From assembly GCA_964575335.1 (NCBI GenBank), contig CAZNPU010000001.1, positions 186,001 through 250,000 of the forward strand: DNA of 64,000 nt. The letters run 5' to 3'. Made by a program: the position numbers and the translations under genes. The stretch comes from CAZNPU01 sp964575335 (GTDB taxonomy: Bacteria > Planctomycetota > Phycisphaerae > Phycisphaerales > SM1A02). The notes beneath the pieces are model-generated. The model was not told the origin of the DNA. It did not search any database and saw only the letters and a program-made list of their open reading frames with translations. Below, in pieces: positions 34,135 through 43,404 of this stretch (position 1 is the stretch's first letter; every line of letters begins with the position of its first letter).

Positions 34135-35241
34135 CTACAGATGGCGCACCACGTGCTCCACCTCGCGCGGGCTGCCCAGCACCACGCTGCAACGCTGGTG
34201 AATGTCGCGCGGCTGAATCTCCAGAATCCGACGCTTTGGATCGCCCTCCAGCGGCGGCGCATAGGCCTTGCCGCCGGCCTGCTCGATGATCATCGCCATG
34301 GGATTGGCTTCATACATCAGCCGCAATTTGCCTTCGGGATTTTTCTTCGTCGGCGGGTAGAGGAACACGCCGCCTTTGAGCAGGGTGCGATGCACGTCCG
34401 CCACCATTGAGCCGATGTAGCGGCTGGAATAGCCGTTCTTGTGCGTCCAGTCGAGGTACTTCTGGATTCCTTCGGGGAAGGTGTCGTAATACGCCTCGTT
34501 GATGGAGTAGGTCTTTCCCTCTTCGGGTATGCGGATGCCGCGCTGCACCAGTACGAACGTTCCGATCGACTGATCGAGCACGAACATGTCCACGCCGCTG
34601 CCGGTGGTGAGCACGAAGACGGTTGACGAGCCGTAGAGGATGTACCCGGCCGCCACCTGATGCGTTCCGGGCTGGTGAAGCGTTTCGTGCGCGCCGGGCA
34701 CGTTGGGGTCGTTCCGCAGCACGCTGAAGATCGTGCCCACGCCCACACAGAAATCGAGATTGGACGAGCCATCCAGCGGATCAAACAGCACGCAGTATTT
34801 GCCGCCGTCCACGCCCCGTCGCAGGATGGTCGGCTCTTCATCTTCTTCGGAGGCCACGACGGCGATGGCCGGCCGATCGCCCAGGCAGCGCATGATGATC
34901 TCGTTGGCGATGACATCGAGCTTCTGCTGCGTTTCGCCTTGCACGTTGATGTCACCGTGCTCACCGAGCACATCTTCAATGCGCGCCCGGCGAACCTTGT
35001 TGGCGATGGTCTTTCCCGCCAGGGAGATGGCGGAGAGAATCCAGCTCAGCTCGCCGGTTGCGGCTGGATATTTGGCCTCTTCCTGCAGAATGTGCGTCTG
35101 CAGGCTCGTGAGGTTGTCGCGCGTGTAGTGCTGACTATTGGGTTTCGTACGTTGCTGGGCGTTCGCGGGCGTTGTGCTCGGCGCTGCTGCTGTTGATGAT
35201 GGGCTGGTCAATCCGCTGGAAGCTGGGGGGACGGTGGTCAT
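34135..35241 (-). CDS. fbp: Fructose-1,6-bisphosphatase class I
   Basis: Gluconeogenic phosphatase of 368 residues. Metal and substrate motifs are intact: SEEDEEP, the signature FDPLDGSSNLD, YILYGSSTVFVLT, RYIGSMVADVHRTL and KLRLMYEANPMA. A low-complexity Ser/Thr/Pro/Ala N-terminal extension of about 40 residues precedes the domain, so the protein is longer than the E. coli enzyme (332). The ATG at 35241 follows GTGGAG. It is convergent with phosphofructokinase with only 94 bp between stops, an arrangement placing the two opposing steps side by side. Confidence 0.95.
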   Translation of the reverse strand: MTTVPPASSGLTSPSSTAAAPSTTPANAQQRTKPNSQHYTRDNLTSLQTHILQEEAKYPAATGELSWILSAISLAGKTIANKVRRARIEDVLGEHGDINVQGETQQKLDVIANEIIMRCLGDRPAIAVVASEEDEEPTILRRGVDGGKYCVLFDPLDGSSNLDFCVGVGTIFSVLRNDPNVPGAHETLHQPGTHQVAAGYILYGSSTVFVLTTGSGVDMFVLDQSIGTFVLVQRGIRIPEEGKTYSINEAYYDTFPEGIQKYLDWTHKNGYSSRYIGSMVADVHRTLLKGGVFLYPPTKKNPEGKLRLMYEANPMAMIIEQAGGKAYAPPLEGDPKRRILEIQPRDIHQRCSVVLGSPREVEHVVRHL

Positions 35242-35692
35242 GACAATGGACTCCACGAACGGGCGTACAAACACAAGCCGCAACGCTGTTCACCGCAGAC
35301 GTGCAGCAAACGCAAATGGCTGCTTTGAGCAGCGGCGATTGAAGGCTGATGGATACCGATAAGTTTCAGGAGACAACGCAGCTTCAATCCAACGTGAATG
35401 TGGATGTGGAAGATGCATTGTCCAGCCACGAATCAAGTCGCCTGCATTTTCGATCCGCGCGCATCTGCTACGCTTATCTGCGGGGTGATGTTCGCTTCTC
35501 TTGATGCCTTCCTCTGTGTTCTCTGCAATTCGGCGCGGCGACAACCCTTTGCGATCGCTCACCGGCCGAGCAATTCATCTGCGACACAACAAGTCAATTC
35601 TATCCGCTGGGCGGTTTGCCAATATCTGAGACTTTGCGCGACATTTCAACCGGAAATCGGCCGGGATTTGACTGCTGCGCGATCAACGCTGC
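35242..35692. other. Gene-free interval of about 450 bp
   Basis: Lies upstream of fbp and downstream of the APC permease stop. No gene, repeat or terminator that I can support. Confidence 0.5.
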
Positions 35693-37042
35693 TTAAGCGC
35701 TGTGGCGATGCGCCTGATGCCGCCGCCGTCGCGCCGCTGCATGCCACAACAGTCCGACTGCGATCAGCCCCAACCCAGCAGCCCAGATTTGCCACTGTAC
35801 CCAGAATGCCAGCGTCACACATGCAGCCAGCCCAGTCCAGGCAATTGCGCGAGGGTACAGGCGATGTGCAGCAGGCAGCCGCAATGCGGCAAGATTGGTG
35901 ATGGCGTAATACACCAGCACGGTAAATGCGCTGAACGACCACGTCAGCTTCACATCACCCAGAGTCACCATTGCAGCAAGGACAACGCCGATTGCGATCA
36001 CCGCAACGTGCGGCGTGGTGCGGGCCGCATTGAGCTTCGCCATCGCACTAGGCATGTCCTGCCGCCGGCCCATCGCCAGCAGCACACGCGACAGGCCCAG
36101 AACCAGATTCAGCAGCACGCCAAGCATCGCGGTCATTGCCCCGATCGATACGATCCATTGTGCGCCGGCCCAGTCGAATCCGCGGGCGATGATCTCCAGC
36201 GGCGCAGCCTGCTCGCGCGTGGCGCTGAGCACCGTCGGCACGCCGGCAGCTCCAATCGCCACCACGCCCACAGCGACATACAGCAATGCTGTGATGAGTA
36301 TGGTGACGATGATTGCGCGCGGGATTGTCACACGCGGCCTGCGCACTTCTTCACCCATCGTTGCGATGCGTCCGTAGCCGGTGAAGGCCACGAACATCAG
36401 CGCAGTTGCTTCCAGTAATGCCGCCAGCGGATGACGCGACGGATCATCAACTGGCTGAAAAAACGGCGACAGATGCTCGCTGCCGGCGCGAAGCAGCGAA
36501 GGCAGACCCGCCAGGATGAATGTCGCCAGCGCGATGAGGGTGATCGACACGATCACAATGTTGGTGATGTTCGCCCGCTGCAAACCCGAAAGCACGATGA
36601 GCGTGATCACCATCACCGTAGCGATCGCCACCGGCACAAGCGCGGATCCGTGATGCTGACCTATTGCCAGGAGAAAATAGCCGGCAAATCCAAGCGCTGC
36701 GGTTGCGGCTGATGCGGTTTTTGCGCACAGGAACATCCAACCGGCAATAAACCCAAAGGTCGGGTTGAGATAGCGATAGCCATATTCATACGTGCCGCCG
36801 CTGACGGGATGGCTGGCTGCGAGCTGCGCGCTGGACAATGCGTTGCACGCTGCGACCATCGCAGCAATGGCAATGCCCAGCACGACCGCCGGCCCGGCCA
36901 CGCCTGCTGCGATGCCGATGCTCACGAACACGCCCGTGCCCACCATCGCGCCAAGTCCCATCATGGTTGCGCCGAAAACGCCAAGCTCCCGCCGCAGCTT
37001 CAGTGCCGACGATTCGGAATGTGCCTTGGTGGATTGAGCCAT
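35693..37042 (-). CDS. APC family amino acid permease
   Basis: Inner-membrane transporter of 449 residues with about 12 helices. The first helix has the APC signature GLGAMVGTGVFVSIG, and the helix 3 region has SGGTYEYGYRYLNP; helix 6 has ATALMFVAFTGYGRIATMGEEVRRP, all typical of the APC superfamily (amino acid/polyamine/organocation). The C-terminus is an Arg/His-rich tail. The substrate cannot be deduced. It stands alone and is divergent from the thiolase gene. Confidence 0.88.
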   Translation of the reverse strand: MAQSTKAHSESSALKLRRELGVFGATMMGLGAMVGTGVFVSIGIAAGVAGPAVVLGIAIAAMVAACNALSSAQLAASHPVSGGTYEYGYRYLNPTFGFIAGWMFLCAKTASAATAALGFAGYFLLAIGQHHGSALVPVAIATVMVITLIVLSGLQRANITNIVIVSITLIALATFILAGLPSLLRAGSEHLSPFFQPVDDPSRHPLAALLEATALMFVAFTGYGRIATMGEEVRRPRVTIPRAIIVTILITALLYVAVGVVAIGAAGVPTVLSATREQAAPLEIIARGFDWAGAQWIVSIGAMTAMLGVLLNLVLGLSRVLLAMGRRQDMPSAMAKLNAARTTPHVAVIAIGVVLAAMVTLGDVKLTWSFSAFTVLVYYAITNLAALRLPAAHRLYPRAIAWTGLAACVTLAFWVQWQIWAAGLGLIAVGLLWHAAARRRRHQAHRHSA

Positions 37043-37294
37043 GAATCAAATCATGCGACGCAGCAGGGAAGTCCTGCGGCGCAGCACAGGGTAGGGTGAA
37101 GCAGGGGGGAGGCGGTTGCCATGCGGCGCAGTCAAGTGCACATTATGCCCTCGCCGTCGCCATTGTCGCTGTGATGCGTGCAGTATGCAGCATGTGCATG
37201 AGCACGCCGGGCCGATCAGCAATCACGCTGACCGCGCACATTTCTGCGCGCATCCGCCTACAATTGCGCTTCCGATTTTCAGGAGATATCGACG

Positions 37295-38485
37295 ATGCCC
37301 ACCGCCCCTGAGTTCACGCCTGTCATCCTCGCCGCCAAGCGCACGCCCATTGGCAAGTTTCTCGGCGGGTTGAGCCGCACGCCCGCACCGGTACTGGGGT
37401 CGTTTGCCATTCAAGCGGTTCTCGACGAAGTGCCCGCGGCGAAGGAGCACGTGGACGAGTGCATCATGGGCTGCGTGCTGCAGGCTGGCTTGGGCCAGAA
37501 TCCCGCCCGGCAGGCGGGGCTTAAGGCAGGTCTGCCCGATTCGCTCAACGCCCAAACGGTCAACAAGGTCTGCGGCAGCGGCCTGCAGGCTGTCATGCTT
37601 GCGGCCCAGTCCATCAAGGCAGGCGACAACCAGCTCGTCGTTGCAGGCGGCTTTGAAAATATGTCGCTTGCGCCGCACCTTGAATATCTTCGCACAGGCG
37701 TCAAATTCGGCGAAGCGAAGTTGATCGATCACATGGCCCATGACGGCCTGACCTGCGCATTTGAAGGCTGCGCGATGGGCAACGCAGCCGATTACATCGC
37801 CAGCAAGTTCAATATCAGCCGCGCTGAACAGGATCGTTTTGCCGCCCAGTCGCACCAGCGCGCCGCCAAGGCGTGGGAAGCGTGCCACTTCAAGGCCGAG
37901 ACGATCGCTTTGACCGCGGAGCAGATCAATCAGAAGCAGGGCGTGACGCAGGATGAAGGCATCCGTCCTGATTCAACGCCCGAAGCCCTGGCGAAGCTTC
38001 GCCCGGCATTTACGAAAGACGGCACCGTGACTGCGGGCAACGCTTCGCAAATTTCCGACGGCGCTGCGGCAGTGATCGTGGCCTCGGCAGCGAAGGCCAA
38101 GGAACTCGGCGTAACGCCGATGGCTCGCATTGTGGATTACTGCACCGCGGGCGTTGCGCCCAAGGATATCTTTGATGCGCCCACGCACGGCCTGCGCATG
38201 CTGATGGAGCGCAACAAGCTCACGCCGGATGATGTCGATCTGTTCGAACTCAACGAAGCCTTCGCGGCGCAGGTGCTCACCAACATCACGCAGCTTGGCA
38301 TTCCCGAAGAAAAGCTCAATATCTGCGGCGGCGCGATCGCGCTGGGACATCCCATCGGCGGCTCGGGCGCCCGCGTGCTCACCACGCTGGTGCATCAGAT
38401 GCAGCGCACCGGCGCCAAGCGCGGCATCGCCAGCCTCTGCCTCGGCGGCGGCAACGCGGTGAGCATGCTGGTCGAGCGCGATTAA
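37295..38485 (+). CDS. Acetyl-CoA C-acetyltransferase (thiolase)
   Basis: Thiolase of 396 residues that condenses or cleaves acetoacetyl-CoA. The nucleophile is C93 (NKVCGSGLQ), the active-site histidine H352 (GHPIGGSGAR) and the second cysteine C382 (CLGGGNAV); the ELNEAFAAQ segment is also present. CAGGAG before the ATG at 37295 gives a clear ribosome site, and TACAAT at 37258-37263 is a plausible -10 with a normal leader of about 25 nt. It could serve fatty acid or amino acid oxidation together with the genes at 16-20 kb, or polyhydroxybutyrate synthesis; no further PHB gene is seen. Confidence 0.94.
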   Translation: MPTAPEFTPVILAAKRTPIGKFLGGLSRTPAPVLGSFAIQAVLDEVPAAKEHVDECIMGCVLQAGLGQNPARQAGLKAGLPDSLNAQTVNKVCGSGLQAVMLAAQSIKAGDNQLVVAGGFENMSLAPHLEYLRTGVKFGEAKLIDHMAHDGLTCAFEGCAMGNAADYIASKFNISRAEQDRFAAQSHQRAAKAWEACHFKAETIALTAEQINQKQGVTQDEGIRPDSTPEALAKLRPAFTKDGTVTAGNASQISDGAAAVIVASAAKAKELGVTPMARIVDYCTAGVAPKDIFDAPTHGLRMLMERNKLTPDDVDLFELNEAFAAQVLTNITQLGIPEEKLNICGGAIALGHPIGGSGARVLTTLVHQMQRTGAKRGIASLCLGGGNAVSMLVERD

Positions 38486-38541
38486 CGCTGCGGCTGCTCG
38501 ACCACCGATTCAACGTCGCTGTGGCGCGATTCAGCGGAAAC

Positions 38542-39210
38542 CTACTCGACGCTTGACATGCGCAGCGTCGCCAGCACGGTTATGCCGCCTTTGACCTTGT
38601 CGCCCTTTTTGACGTGAACGGTGACGTCATTGGGCCGCGGGAGGATCAGTTCGGTGGTGGAGCCGAACTTGATCATGCCGAATTTCTGCCCTCGTTTGAG
38701 CCGATCGCCCGGTTTGAGCGGGCACACGATCGCGCGGGCGATCATGCCTGCGACCTGTCGCACGCCGATCGTCTCGCCGGTGCTGATGCGCAAGGTAATG
38801 AGGTTGGCCTCGTTGACCTTGGCGGATTCCTCGGTCTGGGCATTCAGGAAACGGCCGGGGAAGTATTTGAGCGCCACGACCTCTGCATCGCAGGGGCTGC
38901 GGTTGACGTGCACGTTCAACACGCTCAAAAAGATGCGCACCAGCCGGGCCGGTCCGTTGGTGGATTCGTGATGATCGAGGTCCAGTACTGCGGTGATGGT
39001 GCCGTCAGCGGGGCTGAGCATGTCGCCGGGCTGCAGATCGGTTCTGATGCGTCGAATCGGGTCGCGAAAAAACGACAGCAGCGCCACGCCCACCGCCAGA
39101 ACTATGCCTACCGCCCACCAGAGCTGCAGCCATGCCAGCAGCAACGCCAGCACAATAGTGATCAGCAGAATCGGAAGCCAGACGCGAAGGCCGTACGGAG
39201 TCAGAAGCAT
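38542..39210 (-). CDS. psd: Phosphatidylserine decarboxylase
   Basis: Makes phosphatidylethanolamine from phosphatidylserine at the inner membrane. The 222-residue proenzyme is of the short type. Two hydrophobic helices at the N-terminus anchor it; SPADGTI, FLSVLNVHVNRSP and FGMIKFGSTTEL follow. Self-cleavage is expected between G183 and S184 in FGST, producing the pyruvoyl prosthetic group (LGST in most relatives). It is convergent with the thiolase. A phosphatidylserine synthase gene often follows psd in such genomes but is not seen here. Confidence 0.94.
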   Translation of the reverse strand: MLLTPYGLRVWLPILLITIVLALLLAWLQLWWAVGIVLAVGVALLSFFRDPIRRIRTDLQPGDMLSPADGTITAVLDLDHHESTNGPARLVRIFLSVLNVHVNRSPCDAEVVALKYFPGRFLNAQTEESAKVNEANLITLRISTGETIGVRQVAGMIARAIVCPLKPGDRLKRGQKFGMIKFGSTTELILPRPNDVTVHVKKGDKVKGGITVLATLRMSSVE

Positions 39211-39327
39211 GGGAAAAAGAAAAAGCAGAAAGCGGCAATGAGTAATCGAGTGTTGTGTGCGGAAGCGGAGATTCTAGTCGGCCAGCCCCTGCGTGTCGGG
39301 CCATTCAGCCGCTTTGTCTGTGTATGC

Positions 39328-39362
39328 CAATGAAAAAGGCGAGCACGTCAACCGTGCTCGCC
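39328..39362 (-). terminator. Terminator of the HTH membrane protein gene
   Basis: GGCGAGCACG (39338-39347) pairs perfectly with CGTGCTCGCC (39353-39362). On the minus strand the stem is followed by TTTTTC. It lies about 70 bp after the stop at 39430. Confidence 0.85.
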
Positions 39363-39429
39363 CGATGTCGTCAACTCACTTTCGATCTCAGCATGCTGCT
39401 GCAGCTTCGCGGCTGGAGCAGTTCGAGCC

Positions 39430-40245
39430 TTACTCTGACGCCTTACCGAGGAACAGGCCGACGAGGCCAAAAATGATCGTGATGCCCGCCAATCCGCCAG
39501 CCCAGATCATGAGATTTTCCGCAAACATGGTGGCCAGTCCGGGGGTCGCGCCGCTGATGCCGACGAAGGCGATCACCGCGACGCAAACGAGCGAAGCCAG
39601 CGCGCCGATGAGCATGCCCGCGCCCAGGCCCGAGCCTGCGCCGTCGTAGGCTTCCACCACCATGGGCATGGAGGTCATGCCGATCCTGCGATCATCGGTA
39701 TCCACAGCCGCCGCTTCGAACAGGCCCGACGCATTGGCGGGAATTTCGATGTTTTCCTCGCTTGAATAGACCTCTTCCAGCAATTCCGCGCCCAGCGAGG
39801 TGTCATCGCTTTCGCGGGTGAGATCGAGCAGGCCGCTGCCTGAACCGACAGCTTCGAGGCTGAGGTCGTCTTCGATTGTTTCCGCGCCGACCTGGGTGTC
39901 GCCTGCCGCCACTGTTTCGCTGCCGTGATCGGTGTCAAAGACGCTGATGCCGGTGCCTTCGCGCGAATCCGCCAGGCCGATGGCTGAATCATCCTTCAGG
40001 CCCAGGCCCGATCCGGTGAGTCCGATGGCTGAGCCGCCTGCGCTGGAGTCTTCCAGCTCAAGATGCACTTCGCTGGTGTCCTCATCGCCGCCCGCGAGCA
40101 GGTCGATCTGATCGACCTTGAACATCAGCTTGTCGCGGTCGCGGAACTCCTGGATCTGGCCGCTTTTGGCCATTTCCTTGACTTCATCGGGTGTCTTGCC
40201 CAGCTTTTGAGCGACTTCTTCCAGCGTATAGAACATCTTGGCCAT
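39430..40245 (-). CDS. HTH-domain membrane protein
   Basis: A 271-residue protein in three parts. Residues 1-50 (FYTLEEVAQKLGKTPDEVKE...EFRDRDKLMFK) are an excisionase/MerR-like winged helix. Residues 55-195 are a low-complexity Asp/Glu/Ser/Gly-rich linker with repeated SAIGL and GSGLGL words. Residues 205-267 form two membrane helices. The ATG at 40245 has GGAGG upstream. DNA-binding-like domains tethered to the membrane in this manner occur in planctomycetes; whether it binds DNA is unknown. It lies downstream of moxR on the same strand. Confidence 0.78.
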   Translation of the reverse strand: MAKMFYTLEEVAQKLGKTPDEVKEMAKSGQIQEFRDRDKLMFKVDQIDLLAGGDEDTSEVHLELEDSSAGGSAIGLTGSGLGLKDDSAIGLADSREGTGISVFDTDHGSETVAAGDTQVGAETIEDDLSLEAVGSGSGLLDLTRESDDTSLGAELLEEVYSSEENIEIPANASGLFEAAAVDTDDRRIGMTSMPMVVEAYDGAGSGLGAGMLIGALASLVCVAVIAFVGISGATPGLATMFAENLMIWAGGLAGITIIFGLVGLFLGKASE

Positions 40246-40497
40246 GGCCGCGACCTCCAGCACCAGCACTCGAGGCAAAAACCTCGAAAAGCAGGTGAAA
40301 ACGTCGATTCTGCATCTGTCTGCATCTGGGAGCTGTAGCGTCAACGCCCAAACGCGCACCTGTAGAACCCTGTACGCTACAGGAAACCGGCGGTTCCAGC
40401 AAGACGCAGCATGAGGAGATTCCCGCCGAATCAGGGGTTCCTGCGCCGGTTTTCCGCACCAGACCAGTCGACGGGCATCGCCGGCGTGGCGCTGCTG

Positions 40498-41574
40498 TTA
40501 CCGCATCACCGCATCCATGCGTTTGGTGACCGCCGGGTCGCTGGCGTCGACTTTCGTTTCCTGCAGCAGCGTGGCGATGATGTCGTCGGTGGTGATGCCG
40601 TCGGCTTCAGCATTGAAGTTGGTGATGATCCGATGCCGCAACACCGGCAGGGCGACGGCTTGAATGTGCTCGGGCATGACGTGGCTTGAGCCGCTCAAAA
40701 TCGCCTTGGCCTTCGCGCCCAGCACCAGGTACTGGCTTGCCCGCGGGCCGGCTCCCCAGGCAAGATACTGCTCCACCACCTTTGGCTTGGGGGCGGGGTC
40801 CTTGATCCGCGTTGCCCGGGCCAGCCGCAGCGCATATCGCGCAACGTGATCCGCCACCGGCACCTGCCGCACCAGCGACTGAATCCGCTGGACCTGCTCG
40901 CCCGACAGCACGGTGTTCACCTGCGCGTTGTCAATCGCGGTGGTCCGCTTGACGATTTCAAGCTCCTGCTCCTCGCTGGGATACTCGATTTTGATGTTGA
41001 ACATGAAGCGGTCCAGCTGCGCTTCAGGCAAGGGGTAGGTGCCTTCCTGCTCGATGGGATTCTGCGTCGCCAGCACGAAAAACGGCTCCGGCAGCTTGTG
41101 GCGAATGCCGCCTGCAGTCACCTGCCGCTCCTGCATCGCCTCCAGCAATGCCGCCTGCGTCTTGGGCGGGGTGCGGTTGATTTCATCCGCAAGAATGACG
41201 TTGGAGAAAATCGGCCCTTTGACAAAGCGAAGCTCGCGCGCCCCGGTGGTTTTGTCCTCCTCGATCACCTCGGTGCCGGTCATGTCGCTGGGCATGAGAT
41301 CGGGCGTAAATTGAATGCGTGAAAAGCCCAGGCTCAGCGTTTTGGCGATGGTGGAAATCAGCAGCGTCTTGGCCAGCCCCGGCACGCCGACCACCAGCGC
41401 GTGCCCGCCGCAGAACATGGCGGTGAGCAGTTCGTCAACCACCTGGTCCTGCCCGACGATCACCTTGTGAATTTCAGCCTTGATGGCCTTGTACGACTCG
41501 GTAACCTCCCGGGCCGCAGCTTCGGGATCAAGCGGCTGAGCGGCAGTGTTGTGAGCAGCAAGAGGATCAGTCAT
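40498..41574 (-). CDS. MoxR family AAA+ ATPase
   Basis: Cytoplasmic AAA+ ATPase of 358 residues. Walker A is GVPGLAKT (63-70), Walker B VILADEINR (126-134), then the sensor/pore region TQAALLEAMQERQVTAGG and ATQNPIEQEGTYPLPEAQLDRF, the strongest MoxR signature. The C-terminal lid domain is complete. MoxR proteins act as chaperones, usually with downstream DUF58 and von Willebrand-factor genes; here these partners are missing and the next gene is the HTH membrane protein. Start taken at 41574. Confidence 0.93.
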   Translation of the reverse strand: MTDPLAAHNTAAQPLDPEAAAREVTESYKAIKAEIHKVIVGQDQVVDELLTAMFCGGHALVVGVPGLAKTLLISTIAKTLSLGFSRIQFTPDLMPSDMTGTEVIEEDKTTGARELRFVKGPIFSNVILADEINRTPPKTQAALLEAMQERQVTAGGIRHKLPEPFFVLATQNPIEQEGTYPLPEAQLDRFMFNIKIEYPSEEQELEIVKRTTAIDNAQVNTVLSGEQVQRIQSLVRQVPVADHVARYALRLARATRIKDPAPKPKVVEQYLAWGAGPRASQYLVLGAKAKAILSGSSHVMPEHIQAVALPVLRHRIITNFNAEADGITTDDIIATLLQETKVDASDPAVTKRMDAVMR

Positions 41575-42161
41575 GATGCGGGGCTCCGCGTGGTGGGGAG
41601 TGAGGAGATCATGCGAGTATACGCTCAGCACGCCCATAAGTTGCCGGGGAAGGCGAAGGTCCTGGATCGCATGAGCCTTTATCCCATACGCAATCGTGCG
41701 AGGCCAGGCCCTGTACGCCAATCCTGACCAACCGCATTTCAGGCAGCATGTGGCGCCTGCGGCCAGCGCTTCAGCTCGCAATGTTCATACCGCCGATGTC
41801 CGTTCACAGTTCACGATTTGCCAAATCGCGCCAGGAATTAGCCGTGTCGAGAAATGAAAACTGCCTGATGTTGGAGTGGATATGCCGCAGGGTTGATTCA
41901 ATTCCCGATATTGTGCTTCAATGAGCGTTTCAGCATGACTCAGGCCCTTCAGCAAGCTGGAGCGGCAGAAGCGGCATGGAGCGTTCTTCCCGCACAGCTC
42001 AAAAGCCTTGGGGAGGAGCGTGATTCACAATTCAAATCATTTCATCATGTCTAGAAATCTGCATGCTGCTGCAGGAATTGGTTCTGCCGTTCACTTTGCT
42101 ATGACAACGTCGATTCGTTGCCGCTCGGAGATCAGCTTCGAATAAGCCTTTTGATTGCGCC
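41575..42161. other. Gene-free interval of about 590 bp
   Basis: Between moxR and mutM, which diverge. No frame, repeat or RNA that I can support; it must hold both promoters. Confidence 0.5.
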
Positions 42162-43094
42162 ATGCCCGAACTGCCGGAAATTGAACATCTCAAACGATCG
42201 CTGGAGCCGGTGCTCATCGGAGCGCGCGTGGTGAAGGTCGATCTGCAGCGGCAGGATGTGGTGCGATGCGCTATACCCAAAACAACGGTGCGATCATCGC
42301 TGTCGGCGTCTGCGCGACCGTTGCCGCGCAGCAGGATGGCGGACCAACTGCTCGCGGGAAGCGTTATTTGCCGCCTGCTTCGTCACGGCAAGAATCTTGC
42401 CATCGTTGCCGACACCGGCCAAGCGCTGTGCGTTCATCTTGGCATGTCCGGCCAGCTTCGTTTCATTCCCGCGGGCAAGCAACTGCCGGATACGAAACAC
42501 GTTCATTGCATCTGGCATCTGGAATACGCGCAGCGTTTGAACAGCCGCTCAAAAAGCAGCGATGATGCCCCGCGCACAACTGCGCAACTTATTTTTCGTG
42601 ATCCGCGCCGCTTTGGCGGGCTGTGGCCGTTTCCTGATATTGATGCGCTCATGCATACCCGCTGGCGTCATCTCGGGCCTGATGCGCTGACGATTGATGC
42701 CAAAGTCCTGACGAATCAGTTGCAGGCAACCAGGCGATGCATCAAGGTTGCGTTGCTGGATCAATCAGTGCTCGCTGGCGTGGGGAACATTTACGCAGAT
42801 GAAGCTCTGTTCCGGGCAGGCATTCACCCGCTGGCGCGATGCGATTCGCTTGGCCGACGAGAACTGCAGCGGTTGGCCAAAGCAATTCGTGATGTCCTCG
42901 CGGCCGCGGTGGCGGCAGGAGGCTCGACCATCCGCGATTACATTGACGCCAACGGCAGGGGCGGGCAGTTCGTCCGTTCACACCACGTCTACGGCCGGGC
43001 CGGTCAGCCATGCCTGCGCTGCAAAACGATCCTGCTGCCTCTTGTAGTCGCCCAGCGCAGCACGGTTTTTTGCCCGAAGTGCCAGCCGCAATGA
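42162..43094 (+). CDS. mutM: Formamidopyrimidine-DNA glycosylase
   Basis: Base-excision repair enzyme that removes 8-oxoguanine. The invariant N-terminus PELPE provides the catalytic proline (P2) and glutamate E3. Further marks are HLGMSGQLRF, RDPRRFGG, LAGVGNIYADE and the C-terminal zinc finger CLRC...CPKC. The 310 residues exceed the usual 270-290 because of a Ser/Arg/Ala-rich insert at about residues 42-62 and a second, Ser-rich one around 125-138. The ATG follows no good ribosome site. MutM and Nei overlap in motifs; the zinc finger and catalytic lysine region favour MutM. Confidence 0.92.
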   Translation: MPELPEIEHLKRSLEPVLIGARVVKVDLQRQDVVRCAIPKTTVRSSLSASARPLPRSRMADQLLAGSVICRLLRHGKNLAIVADTGQALCVHLGMSGQLRFIPAGKQLPDTKHVHCIWHLEYAQRLNSRSKSSDDAPRTTAQLIFRDPRRFGGLWPFPDIDALMHTRWRHLGPDALTIDAKVLTNQLQATRRCIKVALLDQSVLAGVGNIYADEALFRAGIHPLARCDSLGRRELQRLAKAIRDVLAAAVAAGGSTIRDYIDANGRGGQFVRSHHVYGRAGQPCLRCKTILLPLVVAQRSTVFCPKCQPQ

Positions 43095-43404
43095 AATGAC
43101 ATCAGAACCTGCGGCAGCGACGTTGAATCGCAAGCGCAGCCTCTGGGCGCATTTGCAAACATGCGCAACGACATGCATGTTGCATTTGAAACTGAAAACG
43201 CGCAATGCGAATGTTGCGCGACGTAACGATTCCTGCTGCTGGGATCGCACTGAGCCGTAGTCGATCCAACAAAGCGCACGCTTTCCAAGTGCACGCTTAG
43301 CCACTCGACTTCGATATCACCGGCAAGGCGTCATGAATGCAGCGAGCGAAAGAAGTGTTTGTCGCCGATGCGGAAGGCAGGCAAACGGCGGGCGAGTCGA
43401 TTGA
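43095..43404. other. Gene-free interval of about 310 bp
   Basis: Lies between the convergent mutM and CNNM genes. A small hairpin CGCGCAA/TTGCGCG (43199-43220) has no T-run. Nothing else seen. Confidence 0.45.
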
